A stretch of DNA of 64,000 nt from Candidatus Gastranaerophilales bacterium (GCA_944324305.1 CALUVV010000003.1:62001-126000); one strand, 5' to 3'. Numbered from the stretch's first letter, positions 28,505-37,663 are shown. A program made the numbers and translations. Notes: generated by a model not told the origin, from the letters alone.

Positions 28505-29658
28505 AGGGAAAAAAGTAAAAGGAAACAAAAATAAAAATTTTTTATAACTTAGCCGAATGTTTTGAAAGTGGATTCCGTGTTCTTTTCAATAACTTTTTGA
28601 ACCGCATCCATTTCAGTAGAAATTGCATCTTGTTCGGTATCCAGTTGTTTTAATCTTAATTCTAAGTTTTTATCCTGTGCTTGAGTAATTTCAATTTTGG
28701 CATTAATTTCTTGAATAGATTGATCATATTGATACTTATCGTATTCATACTGGTTCATAGCATCGTCATAAGCAGCCTGATCGGTAACAGTATTAGTTGT
28801 GACAGCATAAGTAACTTCATCGGCTTTTCCGGGGTTAAGTGTAATGTTAATAATTCTTCCTGTCGCATCCTGTTCAAGTCTGGCTGTAACGCCTTTCACT
28901 TCTTCTGTTTTTTGAGAAGAACCGACAGTGTACGCCGGGATATTGCTTTGAGAAGAACCTGTATCTGAATAAATAGCAGAATCCAAAACATCTTTTTTGT
29001 AGAAGTACGGACTCCAGGTCCCTGTAGTAGTGTTTTGAACATATCTAACCATCCAGTCACCATTACCGTACTGGTTATTTAACATTTGTATATAGTTGTT
29101 TTCTTCTTTTAATAAATTCTTTAATTGGTCATCCGAAAGAGTTTTTAAGTATTCGTCATTTCCTCTTAATGTATTTAATTCTTCTTCTGTCATCGCATCA
29201 ATATCATCATCATCTCTTGTAGTCATTTGTCTGAGTTCTTTTGCCCCAACGTTGTAAGTGTAGTTTCCTTCTTGTCCTTTTCTGGTAACAATGGAAGAAC
29301 CTGCCGCAACAACCGCAAAATCATCAGTCCAGGAAGAATTGTAGCTGATTAAATAAGTACCGTCCGGTTGAGCAATCATAGAAGAGATCGAATTGCTCAA
29401 AGAACCGTCTTCGAAAGTGTAAACAGTTTTCGTGTAATCTGAAACAGAAGGCGGAACCGGCACAGACATCCCTAACAAACTGTTATAGTAGTTAGCAGAT
29501 TGGTTAGACAAAGTTGTTCTTTGCTGGTTAATCTGTTGTCCTTCATATTCAACATTTGTCTTTCTGGCTGTCAGTCCTAAGAACCGAGCCTGAGATGCTG
29601 CCATACCCATGACGTGTTCCCTTTCAATTTGTTTCCTTATATCTATTTATACGGTCGG
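28505..29658. repeat. 1,154-bp duplicated block, copy 1
   Basis: Identical by eye to 46587-47740 in the same orientation. It covers one complete gene with its 5' leader and 3' leader up to, but not including, the terminator. Identity ends inside the G10 tract at 29657-29666: both copies share CGGTCGG, then copy 1 continues with G and copy 2 with T. Confidence 0.9.
28549..29610 (-). CDS. Conserved hypothetical protein, duplicated (copy 1)
   Basis: 353 residues, identical in sequence to the product at 46631-47692. The N-terminus GMAASQARFLGLTARKTN..EGQQINQQRTTLSNQSANYYNSLL is predicted helical and recalls the N-termini of secreted filament-type proteins. The middle is Thr/Tyr-rich with an acidic patch (DDDDIDAMTEEEL), and the C-terminal 70 residues look like a coiled coil. 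No signal peptide, no Cys, no membrane helix. I do not know its function. AAAGGG lies upstream of the ATG. A C10 tract sits upstream of the putative -10 of this copy only. Confidence 0.75.
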   Translation of the reverse strand: MGMAASQARFLGLTARKTNVEYEGQQINQQRTTLSNQSANYYNSLLGMSVPVPPSVSDYTKTVYTFEDGSLSNSISSMIAQPDGTYLISYNSSWTDDFAVVAAGSSIVTRKGQEGNYTYNVGAKELRQMTTRDDDDIDAMTEEELNTLRGNDEYLKTLSDDQLKNLLKEENNYIQMLNNQYGNGDWMVRYVQNTTTGTWSPYFYKKDVLDSAIYSDTGSSQSNIPAYTVGSSQKTEEVKGVTARLEQDATGRIINITLNPGKADEVTYAVTTNTVTDQAAYDDAMNQYEYDKYQYDQSIQEINAKIEITQAQDKNLELRLKQLDTEQDAISTEMDAVQKVIEKNTESTFKTFG

Positions 29659-29666
29659 GGGGGGGG
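29657..29666 (+). repeat. C-G10-C tract, copy 4 (upstream of a duplicated gene)
   Basis: Ten G on +, C10 relative to the downstream minus-strand gene, 46 nt before its ATG and five bases upstream of a TATAAA (29651-29646) that could be its -10. Followed on + by CAAAACTTTAAGCT. No ORF start precedes it, so any effect here would be on transcription. Confidence 0.9.
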
Positions 29667-29735
29667 CAAAACTTTAAGCTTTTATCCTGATTTGTAACAA
29701 AAATTAACAAAAAGAAGGGAAAACCGCGTCAAATC

Positions 29736-31046
29736 TTAAATTATTCTGTGAGGTTTTGTCAGCAGATGAGCTTCTACACGTTCTTTAATTGCTCCTTGCG
29801 GTTCATAGTAAGGAGAAACAGTCATAATCTTTGCGGCTATATCCGGATAATAATATATAAATCTCAGTTCACTTGATGTAAGCGGCTTTTGTGTATGAAC
29901 GTTTGCATAACGGGCAAGTTCAAGAATATTTCTGGCTTCATGCTCATCCTTAAATTCAAGTTCGAGGTTATCATAAACGTTTCTGAAACCTTTTATACCG
30001 CCGTATTCGCCTGTTGTTATCATTCTGCCTGTTTCGATTATTTCGGGCTCGCCTCTGCCTAATTCTTCAAAGTCATATAATTCATAATTTCTTCTGTCTT
30101 TTAGCGCACCATCCGCATGTATACCGGATTCATGCGCAAAGGCGTTATCTCCGACAGCAGGCTGGTTTATAGGAATTGGAACACCGAAAGCGTATGATGT
30201 ATATTTGGCGAGTTTCCAGGCTTTACTTAAATCAATATTGGGGTCAATATTATATTTATTCTTAAAACCTGCGGATTTTAGGATTGCAAGCAGACATGAT
30301 ACAAGGTCGGCATTTCCTGCCCGTTCTCCCATTCCGTTAATTGCCGTATTGATGTATGCATCTACACCTGCATCAATTGCGGCACGAGCTCCCATAACAG
30401 AGCATGCTGCAGCCATTCCAAGGTCATTATGAAAATGCATTTCTAACGGCATTTCCGTTTCTCTGGCAATTTTATAAATTCTTTCATAAGTTGTCTGCGG
30501 GTCTTCATATCCTAATGTATCGCAGTATCTGAAACGTCTTGCGCCGCATCTCTTTGCTTCTTTGGCATATCTTATAAGAAAATCCAAATCACTTCTTGAT
30601 GCATCTTCAGCATTAATTCCTATATCTTCCGCCCCCAGTGAAACAGCACATTCTACAGCTTCACAGGTCATATTTATAATATCCTGCGGAGTTTTCTTTC
30701 CTAAATATTTGCCGTTAATCATTTGTTCCGAGGTTGATTGCGAAAGATTAATATTTTTTAATTTCGGTACATTTTTAAATGACAGTTCCACATCACCCGC
30801 AATTCCACGCATCCAGCCTGAAAGCTTTGTTTTTGATATTACACCGAGTTCAACGAGTTCGAGGTTTCCGTTAAGATAATTTATTTCGTGTTTTGTAGTC
30901 GGAAAGCCAAATTCAGACTGTGTTATTCCCATATCGTCAAGCATGAGATTTATAATTGTTTTTTGAAGCTTTGCCAGCCCTAAACGCGAAGTTTGCACTC
31001 CATCCCTGTTTGTTACGTCAACGAAATAAATTTTGTTTTCTCTCAT
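29736..31046 (-). CDS. Re-citrate synthase / homocitrate synthase-like (HMGL family) enzyme
   Basis: A 436-residue TIM-barrel enzyme of the LeuA/NifV family. It has VDVTNRDGVQTSRLGL at the N-terminus, RYCDTLGYEDP, metal His in MHFHNDLGMA, and NAFAHESGIHADGALKD. It condenses acetyl-CoA with a 2-oxoacid. The TNRDGVQTSRLGL..SEFGFPTTKHE type with a C-terminal extension resembles, from memory, the Re-citrate synthases of anaerobes more than 2-isopropylmalate synthase; that is inference. SD GAGGGG precedes the ATG. With the aconitase-family gene it could supply 2-oxoglutarate carbon. Confidence 0.7.
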   Translation of the reverse strand: MRENKIYFVDVTNRDGVQTSRLGLAKLQKTIINLMLDDMGITQSEFGFPTTKHEINYLNGNLELVELGVISKTKLSGWMRGIAGDVELSFKNVPKLKNINLSQSTSEQMINGKYLGKKTPQDIINMTCEAVECAVSLGAEDIGINAEDASRSDLDFLIRYAKEAKRCGARRFRYCDTLGYEDPQTTYERIYKIARETEMPLEMHFHNDLGMAAACSVMGARAAIDAGVDAYINTAINGMGERAGNADLVSCLLAILKSAGFKNKYNIDPNIDLSKAWKLAKYTSYAFGVPIPINQPAVGDNAFAHESGIHADGALKDRRNYELYDFEELGRGEPEIIETGRMITTGEYGGIKGFRNVYDNLELEFKDEHEARNILELARYANVHTQKPLTSSELRFIYYYPDIAAKIMTVSPYYEPQGAIKERVEAHLLTKPHRII

Positions 31047-31183
31047 TTTAACCCCTCAAAAATCTGGTACACATATATGTTTTTATTTATAAATAACTTG
31101 CATTTTTAAATTAAATTATTTACAATGTTTAGTATGGAACCTTTTATAAGTTCTGTCAAGCGTCTTTATAAAAATATTATATT

Positions 31184-32776
31184 ATGAATAATACTAAACA
31201 ACTGGAAAAAAAGATTAATAAAGAATATAAAACAGGTAATGTTAAAAATGCCATTGAACTTTGTCAGATAGGCTTGCAGGATGACCCGACAAATGCGGAT
31301 TTGCATATTCGTTTGGGGGATTTATATCTTGCTTGGCACCTGGATATTTATAATTCCTGCCAGTATATTGACGAGGCAATAACCGAATACCAGAGGGCTC
31401 TGGAAACATATATCGATTCTGCCGAAATTTATTTTAAAATAGGGCAGGCTCATTATTTCAAAGGCGATTTGGATAAAGCCGTGAATTACCTTGATACGGC
31501 AATTTCTAAAAATCCTAAGCTGGGTAAAGCTTATTACCTTTTGGCTGAAACGTATACTAAAAAAGCCAGATTTCTGGATGCCTCAATGAATGCAAAAATG
31601 GCTGTTAAAACCATGCCGTTTGCAAATTCTTGCGCTCACTTTTTATTATCAAATCTGTATAATGTTTCTTCTGCAAGAAGTTTTAAAAACTTTTTATTGT
31701 CAAAATTTGAATTTTTACTTTCAATTCTGACCCTTCCTTTTGATAAAATCGCTATTAACAATGTGGCAAGAACGTTATCTTATGCTAAGTTTATTCCGAT
31801 ACTTTTTAAAGGAGCATTTCAGGTTCAGACAAATAAATTGAATGATGCACTCGAAACTTACTCTGAAGCTGTAGAGAAAGCCCCCGGCTTTGTTCCGCTG
31901 TATTGTCTGTTAGGAGATATTTACAGATCGCTCGGACAGTTCGAAGATGCCGTTACCGAATACAAAATGGCAATATGGCTTGATACTTTAAATATTCCTG
32001 CATACAGACATTTATGTCAGGCTTATGAAGAACAGGGTGATTATGACAGTGCCGTAGAAATTTATGAAAAATTAATTCAAATTATGCCTAACATGCCTGA
32101 TGTGCATTCAAATTTGGCTAATATACTTTATGTCAAGGGTGATATTGACGGCGCAATTTCTCATTTTCAAACGGCCGTAACACTTAATCCTAAAAAACAG
32201 TGGACGAGTATTATTAATCAGACTTTGGGCTTTGTATACCAGGAATCAAAGCAGGATTTAAATGCTGCGATAAGCTCTTACCAGAGTGCTTATCTGTTAA
32301 CACCGAAAGATATTGATATATATGTAAATCTCGGTAGTGCATTTTATGATAAAGAAGATATTGAAAATGCTTTGCAGGTATATAGAAACGCACTCGATCT
32401 GGATCCGGAAAATGCAAAAATTCACTGTAATTTAGGCTTTTTATACTGGGGTAAAGGGGATATTGACGAGGCTTTAAAAGAGTATGAACTTGCAATTAAG
32501 TATGATAAAAATTATGACATTGCATATAATAATATGGGTGTAATTTATCTTGATGATTTGGGGCGTGTAAAACAGGCAATAGATTTATTTAAAAAATCTG
32601 TCGAGTGTAACCCGAATTATGCACTGGCTCATTTTAATTTAGCACGCGCAATATCAATTACAGGTGATAAAATCGAAGCGGCAAAACTTTATCAAATAGC
32701 TCAGGATATTAATAAAATTACTAATGAAATAGATCCCCAGGATATCTTAGATAAAATTAATGCGTTATTTAACTGA
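31184..32776 (+). CDS. Tetratricopeptide-repeat protein
   Basis: A 530-residue protein built almost entirely of TPR units, each with the W/L-G-Y-A-F-A-P pattern (for example AEIYFKIGQAHYFKGDLDKAVNYLDTAI, IYVNLGSAFYDKEDIENALQVYRNALDLDP and IHCNLGFLYWGKGDIDEALKEYELAI). About ten units can be counted, interrupted near residues 145-215 by a less regular hydrophobic stretch. No signal peptide or enzymatic domain. TPR arrays mediate protein-protein contacts; the partner is unknown. There is no Shine-Dalgarno before the ATG. Confidence 0.85.
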   Translation: MNNTKQLEKKINKEYKTGNVKNAIELCQIGLQDDPTNADLHIRLGDLYLAWHLDIYNSCQYIDEAITEYQRALETYIDSAEIYFKIGQAHYFKGDLDKAVNYLDTAISKNPKLGKAYYLLAETYTKKARFLDASMNAKMAVKTMPFANSCAHFLLSNLYNVSSARSFKNFLLSKFEFLLSILTLPFDKIAINNVARTLSYAKFIPILFKGAFQVQTNKLNDALETYSEAVEKAPGFVPLYCLLGDIYRSLGQFEDAVTEYKMAIWLDTLNIPAYRHLCQAYEEQGDYDSAVEIYEKLIQIMPNMPDVHSNLANILYVKGDIDGAISHFQTAVTLNPKKQWTSIINQTLGFVYQESKQDLNAAISSYQSAYLLTPKDIDIYVNLGSAFYDKEDIENALQVYRNALDLDPENAKIHCNLGFLYWGKGDIDEALKEYELAIKYDKNYDIAYNNMGVIYLDDLGRVKQAIDLFKKSVECNPNYALAHFNLARAISITGDKIEAAKLYQIAQDINKITNEIDPQDILDKINALFN

Positions 32777-32839
32777 TTTCACAGGCTCCAGTTCCTCTGC
32801 CTGTGCGTCGGTCGGTATCTGTTCTCGAGATACACCCAT
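32765..32839 (-). CDS. Candidate small protein (24 aa) downstream of the sensor kinase
   Basis: Nine bases after the kinase stop, AGAGGAG is followed at ideal spacing by an ATG opening MGVSREQIPTDAQAEELEPVKSVK and a stop. The peptide is acidic in the middle and Pro-containing, and resembles nothing I know. Its end overlaps the TPR gene by 12 bp on the other strand. Only the strong ribosome site and position support it. Confidence 0.4.
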   Translation of the reverse strand: MGVSREQIPTDAQAEELEPVKSVK

Positions 32840-32848
32840 TAAACTCCT

Positions 32849-34618
32849 CTAAACAATATTCACTGCTTCTTCGTACATTTTTATCGGAAGCACAAGCCCG
32901 AAAGTTGCCCCTTTTCCTATTTCTGATTGTACAAATACTTTACCGCCATGATATTTTTCTATTGTCTGCTTAACCAAATGCAGCCCCAGCCCTGTCCCTT
33001 TTATTGTGTGAATATTGTTTTCAACTCTGTAAAATCTGTCAAAAATCTTTTTCTGGTGTTCGGGGGCAATGCCGCATCCCTGGTCGGAAACAGTGATTAG
33101 AGTATTATCTCCGTCTTTTTTCAGTTCGACTTTAATTTTTCCGTTATCGGGAGAATACTTTATTGCATTTGATAAAAGGTTGGTTAAAGCTCTTTCTATA
33201 CCGGCGTAATTAAACATAAATTCAGGAATATCCGCTTCTTTATTTACCGATATTGTAAGATTATGTTCTTTTGTCAATGCCTGAACCTGATTTACACAGG
33301 TATCTACAACTTCATAAATGCTGTTAAGCGATTTTTCCATTTGTGCATTTGCTTCCATTCTTGAAAAATCCAGAATGTCATTAACCATTCCGTTAAGCCT
33401 TATAATTTCCTGATTAATAGTGCCGATAAATTCTTTTTGTGTTTCATAGTCAAATTCACTGCCGTAATTATAGAGTGTATCAATATAACTTCTCAACACT
33501 GTTACGGGTGTTCTCAGTTCATGAGAAACATTTGAAATAAATGTTGAACGCATCGCATCCATTTCGGCTTCTTTTGTCATATCGATAAGTACTAATATGT
33601 AGCCGACATAATCTTTATTTCTTGTTGTGAACATTGGTGAGATTATTGATTTTATAACCCGCTTATCAACTTGAATATTGAATTCGAGAGGCTTATTTTC
33701 CATAACTTCAATCGGAGTATCTTTAAATTCTTCTATTTTGTCTTTAAAGCAATAATTTCCTTCCGTATCAACATATTGTTGTATTTTTGTATTAAGCATC
33801 TGGTTTTCATCAAGCTCCAGAAGCTTATGCGCATGGTTATTAACAAGTACTACATTATCATTGTTATCACATACAACAACACCGTTGGCAATACTCATTA
33901 AAACTGCTTCAAGTTTATTTTTTTCGAGTGTAAGCTGTTCAATATTTTGTTCTTCATACAGGTGGAGCCTGTTAGACATGTTGTTAAATGCGTTAAAAAG
34001 TTCTTTAACTTCCGAACTTACATCTTTATCACGAATTGTGTAGCCGAATTCTCCTGTCGAAATTTTTTGAACACCTTTTTGCAGAATTCTTAATTCTCTT
34101 GTTATGAGATAAGTATTTATAAGTATTACAAATGCAAATACGACCCATGCAACCGTGAAAACAAAAAGCAGCGACGCTCTTGTTGTTGAAGAAATTTGAT
34201 TTATAATGTTACCCGATAGTCCGACCGTAACCGAACCGGCACCAGCTCCGTTTTCGTCAATCATGGGCGAGCTTACTATTATATTCGAAGTTTTGGGTTT
34301 AATTGCAGAACCGCCGCTTGATTTATAAATTAATTTTCCGTTTGCGTCTCGAAACTCAATAAAAACAATATCGCTATGCGATTCGACAATAGTATCGGCA
34401 TGAGATTTCAGTGTTTCGTAAGAAGTTCCCGCAAGCTCAGCACATTCTATGGCAAGAGCCTTTGAAACTATCTGCCCGAAATTTTGATACCCTTCATTTA
34501 AGTTTTTTTGTATATTAAAAATTGCAAAAACAGCAATTGCTACAATTAGAACGGTACTTAATAAAAGCCCTGATATAATCAGCCTGTTTTGCGTTGTTAG
34601 GCTCACCTGTTTACTCAT
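32849..34618 (-). CDS. Membrane sensor histidine kinase (HAMP-PAS-HisKA-HATPase)
   Basis: 589 residues from ATG 34618. Order: membrane helix 1 (about 14-38), an extracytoplasmic sensor region, membrane helix 2 (about 146-169, FVFTVAWVVFAFVILINTYLI), HAMP, a PAS domain, HisKA with the phospho-acceptor His near 366 in SNVSHELRTPV, and a HATPase domain with NLLSNAIKYSP, DQGCGIAPEH and GTGLGLHLV. No response regulator is adjacent. I reject the longer ORF start at 34801, because a near-perfect promoter lies seven bases upstream of ATG 34618, which predicts a leaderless mRNA. Confidence 0.9.
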   Translation of the reverse strand: MSKQVSLTTQNRLIISGLLLSTVLIVAIAVFAIFNIQKNLNEGYQNFGQIVSKALAIECAELAGTSYETLKSHADTIVESHSDIVFIEFRDANGKLIYKSSGGSAIKPKTSNIIVSSPMIDENGAGAGSVTVGLSGNIINQISSTTRASLLFVFTVAWVVFAFVILINTYLITRELRILQKGVQKISTGEFGYTIRDKDVSSEVKELFNAFNNMSNRLHLYEEQNIEQLTLEKNKLEAVLMSIANGVVVCDNNDNVVLVNNHAHKLLELDENQMLNTKIQQYVDTEGNYCFKDKIEEFKDTPIEVMENKPLEFNIQVDKRVIKSIISPMFTTRNKDYVGYILVLIDMTKEAEMDAMRSTFISNVSHELRTPVTVLRSYIDTLYNYGSEFDYETQKEFIGTINQEIIRLNGMVNDILDFSRMEANAQMEKSLNSIYEVVDTCVNQVQALTKEHNLTISVNKEADIPEFMFNYAGIERALTNLLSNAIKYSPDNGKIKVELKKDGDNTLITVSDQGCGIAPEHQKKIFDRFYRVENNIHTIKGTGLGLHLVKQTIEKYHGGKVFVQSEIGKGATFGLVLPIKMYEEAVNIV

Positions 34619-34625
34619 ACTGAAA

Positions 34626-34654
34626 ATTATACCACTTTTAAAATTTGCAGGCAA
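34626..34654 (-). promoter_or_regulatory. Promoter of the sensor kinase, predicting leaderless mRNA
   Basis: On the minus strand: TTGCCT (34654-34649), 17-bp spacer, TATAAT (34631-34626), seven bases before the ATG. No room for a Shine-Dalgarno. Confidence 0.75.
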
Positions 34655-34663
34655 GGTTTTTAA

Positions 34664-34691
34664 GTGACAATAAAAAATTATGATGTATAAT
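34664..34691 (+). promoter_or_regulatory. Promoter of the phase-variable glycosyltransferase
   Basis: GTGACA (34664-34669), 16-bp spacer, TATAAT (34686-34691). Back to back with the divergent kinase promoter. Confidence 0.65.
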
Positions 34692-34716
34692 AATTTTAAA
34701 AATAGGAGATAAAACA

Positions 34717-35825
34717 ATGTTAAATTCATTAAATAATTCTGTCGGGGGGGGGGCGCTCTCAGCTTAAATAAGGCTTTTACGCCTGATAATAAGCAAGACA
34801 TTTTATCTCCGAAATATTATGTTATAAATATTCCTTTCCATACTTCAGGATTATTTTGTATATGTGTTTATGTTGTATTGCATTCTGTATATGCAATTAA
34901 GCAGGGGTATATTCCGATTGTTGATTTAAAGCATAATAATACCCAATATTTTAAAGACGGCCGTATTTATAAAGACAATGTCTGGGAGTATTTTTTTGAA
35001 CAGCCTTGCGGGGTTTCACTTTCTGCATTAAAAACATCTGAAAATATTACGGTGTCGCGCGATAAAAAAGATTTTGACGATATTTTCAATGCCCTTCGCG
35101 ATATAAAAAAATTCAGAACTTTATATAAAGATTATTTAGATATAATAAAATTAAATCCGGAAACAAAGAAATATGCAGAAGATAATTACAGAAAAATAGT
35201 AGGTGATGAAAAGGAAGTTTTAGGAATTGTATGCCGCGGATCTGATTATGTAAAGCTAAAACTCTACGGGCATAATATTCAGCCTGACCCGAAAGATGTT
35301 TTAAAGAAGGCTGAGGAATTATTTAAGAAATTTAATTATAAAAAGATTTGGCTTGCAACCGAAGATGCAAATATTTATAAAATGTTTAAGGATAAATTTG
35401 GAGATATCTTGTTAGAAAATAAGCAATATATGTTTTCTGATACTGACGATAAGTTTATAGCGGATATTAAAGTTGCACGCCCGAACCACGCATATACCCT
35501 TGCCATGGAATATCTTGCTTCAATATATATAATATCTAAATGCAAATATATAATCGGCGGAGTTGTAACCGCTACCTTAGGAGCCTGGTTTTTATCGGAA
35601 GGCTTTAAAGACCAGCATTATGTATACTTATGGGATTTAGGGCGATACGGTATTACAGAACGCGTAGCCTGCAAAAATATTTTTGAAAAAATGCTCTCTG
35701 TAAGAAATGAATATTTCGAAGATAAAAAATATAAAGTTATTACAATTCTTGGCAAAGATTTTAAATCTCCAATTCGTAAGAGAGTAAAAAATTATATAAA
35801 AAGTGCATACACTAATCTTCCGTAA
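34717..35825 (+). CDS. Capsule/surface-glycan glycosyltransferase-like protein, out of frame at a G10 tract
   Basis: SD AGGAGA and ATG 34717 open a 16-codon ORF (MLNSLNNSVGGGALSA, stop 34765-34767). With 8 or 11 G it joins the long frame, which is open from the tract to 35825; with 11 the product is 369 residues. The joined frame reads ALSLNKAFTPDNKQDILSPKYYVINIPF, so protein homology probably starts well before the internal TTG at 34878. The core has LGIVCRGSDYVKLKLYGHNIQP and KKIWLATEDANIYKMFKDKFGD, resembling gut-bacterial capsular biosynthesis proteins with a fucosyltransferase-like fold (from memory). It would modify surface polysaccharide; substrate unknown. Its 3' end overlaps ybaK by 14 bp. 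Confidence 0.7.
34744..34753 (+). repeat. C-G10-C tract, copy 5 (glycosyltransferase gate)
   Basis: Ten G flanked by C, starting 27 nt after the A of ATG 34717. Followed by CGCTCTCAGCT. As read, the ATG frame ends 12 bases after the tract. Confidence 0.95.
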
Positions 35826-36285
35826 TATTTGCAAGATTAAATTGTATAACTTTAGATAAATCTTCAAGCTTCATTTCTGCCTGATAGCCTATTTTCCCTG
35901 CACTAAATATTATTGTGTCAAAATTTTCGGCTGTTTTGTCAATAGTTGTTGTAAAAAATTTTTTCATGCCTATCGGAGAACATCCGCCGTGTACGTAACC
36001 CGTTAATGGCAGAAGTTCTTTTGATTTAAGCATTTCGACAGATTTTTCACCTACGCTTTTTGCGGCTTTTTTTAAGTCAAGCTCTTTGGCAACAGGAAGC
36101 ATAAATACATAGTACTTTTTTGATTTGCCTGTAGTTACAAGAGTTTTAAATACTTTATCTGGATTTTGATTTAAAACGGCAGCGACTTCCATTCCGCTGA
36201 CAGCATCTGTATCCGCATAGCAGTAATGGTTATATTTTATTTTGAGCTTGTCAAGCTCGCGCATTACATTTGTTTTATGTTCCAT
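35812..36285 (-). CDS. ybaK: YbaK/EbsC-family aminoacyl-tRNA deacylase
   Basis: 157 residues from ATG 36285 (MEHKTNVMREL), two bases after the stop of the upstream gene. It has the Cys-tRNA(Pro) deacylase pattern: a conserved Lys in PDKVFKTLVTTG, the AKELDLKKAAKSVGEKSVEML block and GYVHGGCSPIGMKK. The enzyme clears mischarged tRNA. The longer ORF starting at 36324 would overlap the FAD-protein gene and is not needed. Its end overlaps the convergent glycosyltransferase. Confidence 0.88.
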   Translation of the reverse strand: MEHKTNVMRELDKLKIKYNHYCYADTDAVSGMEVAAVLNQNPDKVFKTLVTTGKSKKYYVFMLPVAKELDLKKAAKSVGEKSVEMLKSKELLPLTGYVHGGCSPIGMKKFFTTTIDKTAENFDTIIFSAGKIGYQAEMKLEDLSKVIQFNLANITED

Positions 36286-36286
36286 A

Positions 36287-37663
36287 TTAACCGCGTGCAC
36301 ATATGGTTCTTGCGGCATGAACACCTGATGCCGATGCCTGTATTAAACCTCTTGTTACACCTGCACCGTCACCGATTGCAAACAGATTTTTTACACCTTC
36401 GGTTTCAAGTTCATTTGTTAATTTTACTCTTGCAGAGTAGAATTTAACTTCAATACCATAAAGTAGTGTATATCTTGAGGCTGTTCCCGGACAAATTTTG
36501 TCAAGGGCTTGAAGCATTTCTATGATGCTTGTCATTTGTCTGTAAGGAATTACAAGACTTAAATCTCCCGGTGTTGCACATGTTAAAGTCGGTTTTATTA
36601 TGCTTGATTTAATCCTTTCCGGAGTTGATCTTCTTCCGTCAAGTAAATCTCCGAAACGCTGTACAAGAATACCGCCCCCGAGCATATTTGCAAGTCTGGC
36701 AATGTGCTGCCCGTATTGAATAGGTTCTTTAAACGGTTCTGTGAATTTTTCACTTACCAATAATGCAAAGTTTGTATTATTGGTTGTTTTTTCCGCATAA
36801 CTGTGGCCGTTTACGGTTGAAATTCCGTTGTAATTTTCCTGAACAACTTCGCCGTTCGGGTTCATGCAGAAGGTTCTGACTTCGTCGCCGAATGTCGGAG
36901 AATTATATATAAGTTTTGATTCATATAATTTATCTGTTAACGGTTCAAACACAGGTGCGGGAAGTTCAACTCTTACACCGACATCAACGGCATTATTAAC
37001 CATACCTATTTTGTGTTCGGCAAATTCATGTGTAAGCCAGTCTGCACCTTCTCTGCCCGGTGCTACAATTGTGTACTCGGCATTGATTGTATCGCCGTTA
37101 TCGAGTTTAATCCCTTTAACCTGCTCACATTCAACTATTAAAGATTGAGCGGATACGTTATTTAATATTGTAATCCTTTCGTCAAGGTAATCCTGCATGC
37201 TTTTTAAAACATCAAGGCTTCTTTCCGTTCCCAGATGTCTTACAGGAGAGTGAACGAGTTTTAATTCGGCAAGGACAGCTTGTCTTTCAAGCTCTTGAAA
37301 TATTTTCATGTCTGTCCCGAAAACTTCTTCGGTTGCACCGAAATCAAGATATAATTTATCGGAATAGCTGATTAAATCTTCAACTTTTTTTCTGTCCATA
37401 TAATCAACAAGGTGGCCGCCTACATCCGGTGTAAGGGTAAGTTTTCCGTCTGAAAAAGCTCCTGCACCGCCCCATCCGCATAGAAGCCCGCATTTTTTAC
37501 ATGTAGGACATTTTTCATAGCCTTCGCGAAGCAAACATTTTCTTTTTTCTATTTTTTGACCTTTTTCTATTAATACAACTTTCCAATCAGGTTTTAATTT
37601 AGTTATTTCCAAAGCCGCGAAAATACCTGCAGGGCCTGCTCCGATAATAGCTACATTATACAT
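36287..37663 (-). CDS. FAD-dependent oxidoreductase (COG2509 type)
   Basis: A 458-residue flavoprotein. It has the N-terminal dinucleotide-binding motif VAIIGAGPAGIFAALE, the family block CGWGGAGAFSDGKLTL, and the C-terminal FAD contact FAIGDGAGVTRGLIQASASGVHAA. A cluster of Cys (CPTCKKCGLLCG) near residue 55 is notable. Substrate unknown for this family. SD GGAG precedes the ATG. It forms an operon with ybaK. Confidence 0.82.
   Translation of the reverse strand: MYNVAIIGAGPAGIFAALEITKLKPDWKVVLIEKGQKIEKRKCLLREGYEKCPTCKKCGLLCGWGGAGAFSDGKLTLTPDVGGHLVDYMDRKKVEDLISYSDKLYLDFGATEEVFGTDMKIFQELERQAVLAELKLVHSPVRHLGTERSLDVLKSMQDYLDERITILNNVSAQSLIVECEQVKGIKLDNGDTINAEYTIVAPGREGADWLTHEFAEHKIGMVNNAVDVGVRVELPAPVFEPLTDKLYESKLIYNSPTFGDEVRTFCMNPNGEVVQENYNGISTVNGHSYAEKTTNNTNFALLVSEKFTEPFKEPIQYGQHIARLANMLGGGILVQRFGDLLDGRRSTPERIKSSIIKPTLTCATPGDLSLVIPYRQMTSIIEMLQALDKICPGTASRYTLLYGIEVKFYSARVKLTNELETEGVKNLFAIGDGAGVTRGLIQASASGVHAARTICARG

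Noticed and set aside
28681-28968. 95-residue antisense ORF repeated at 46763-47050
   Set aside because: It is the complement of the duplicated gene and repeats only because the DNA is duplicated; no ribosome site or independent support.
32849-34801. 650-residue reading of the sensor kinase with a longer N-terminus
   Set aside because: The extension reads across the kinase promoter, the divergent glycosyltransferase promoter and the antisense of the G10 tract. ATG 34618 fits the promoter and gives a normal first membrane helix.
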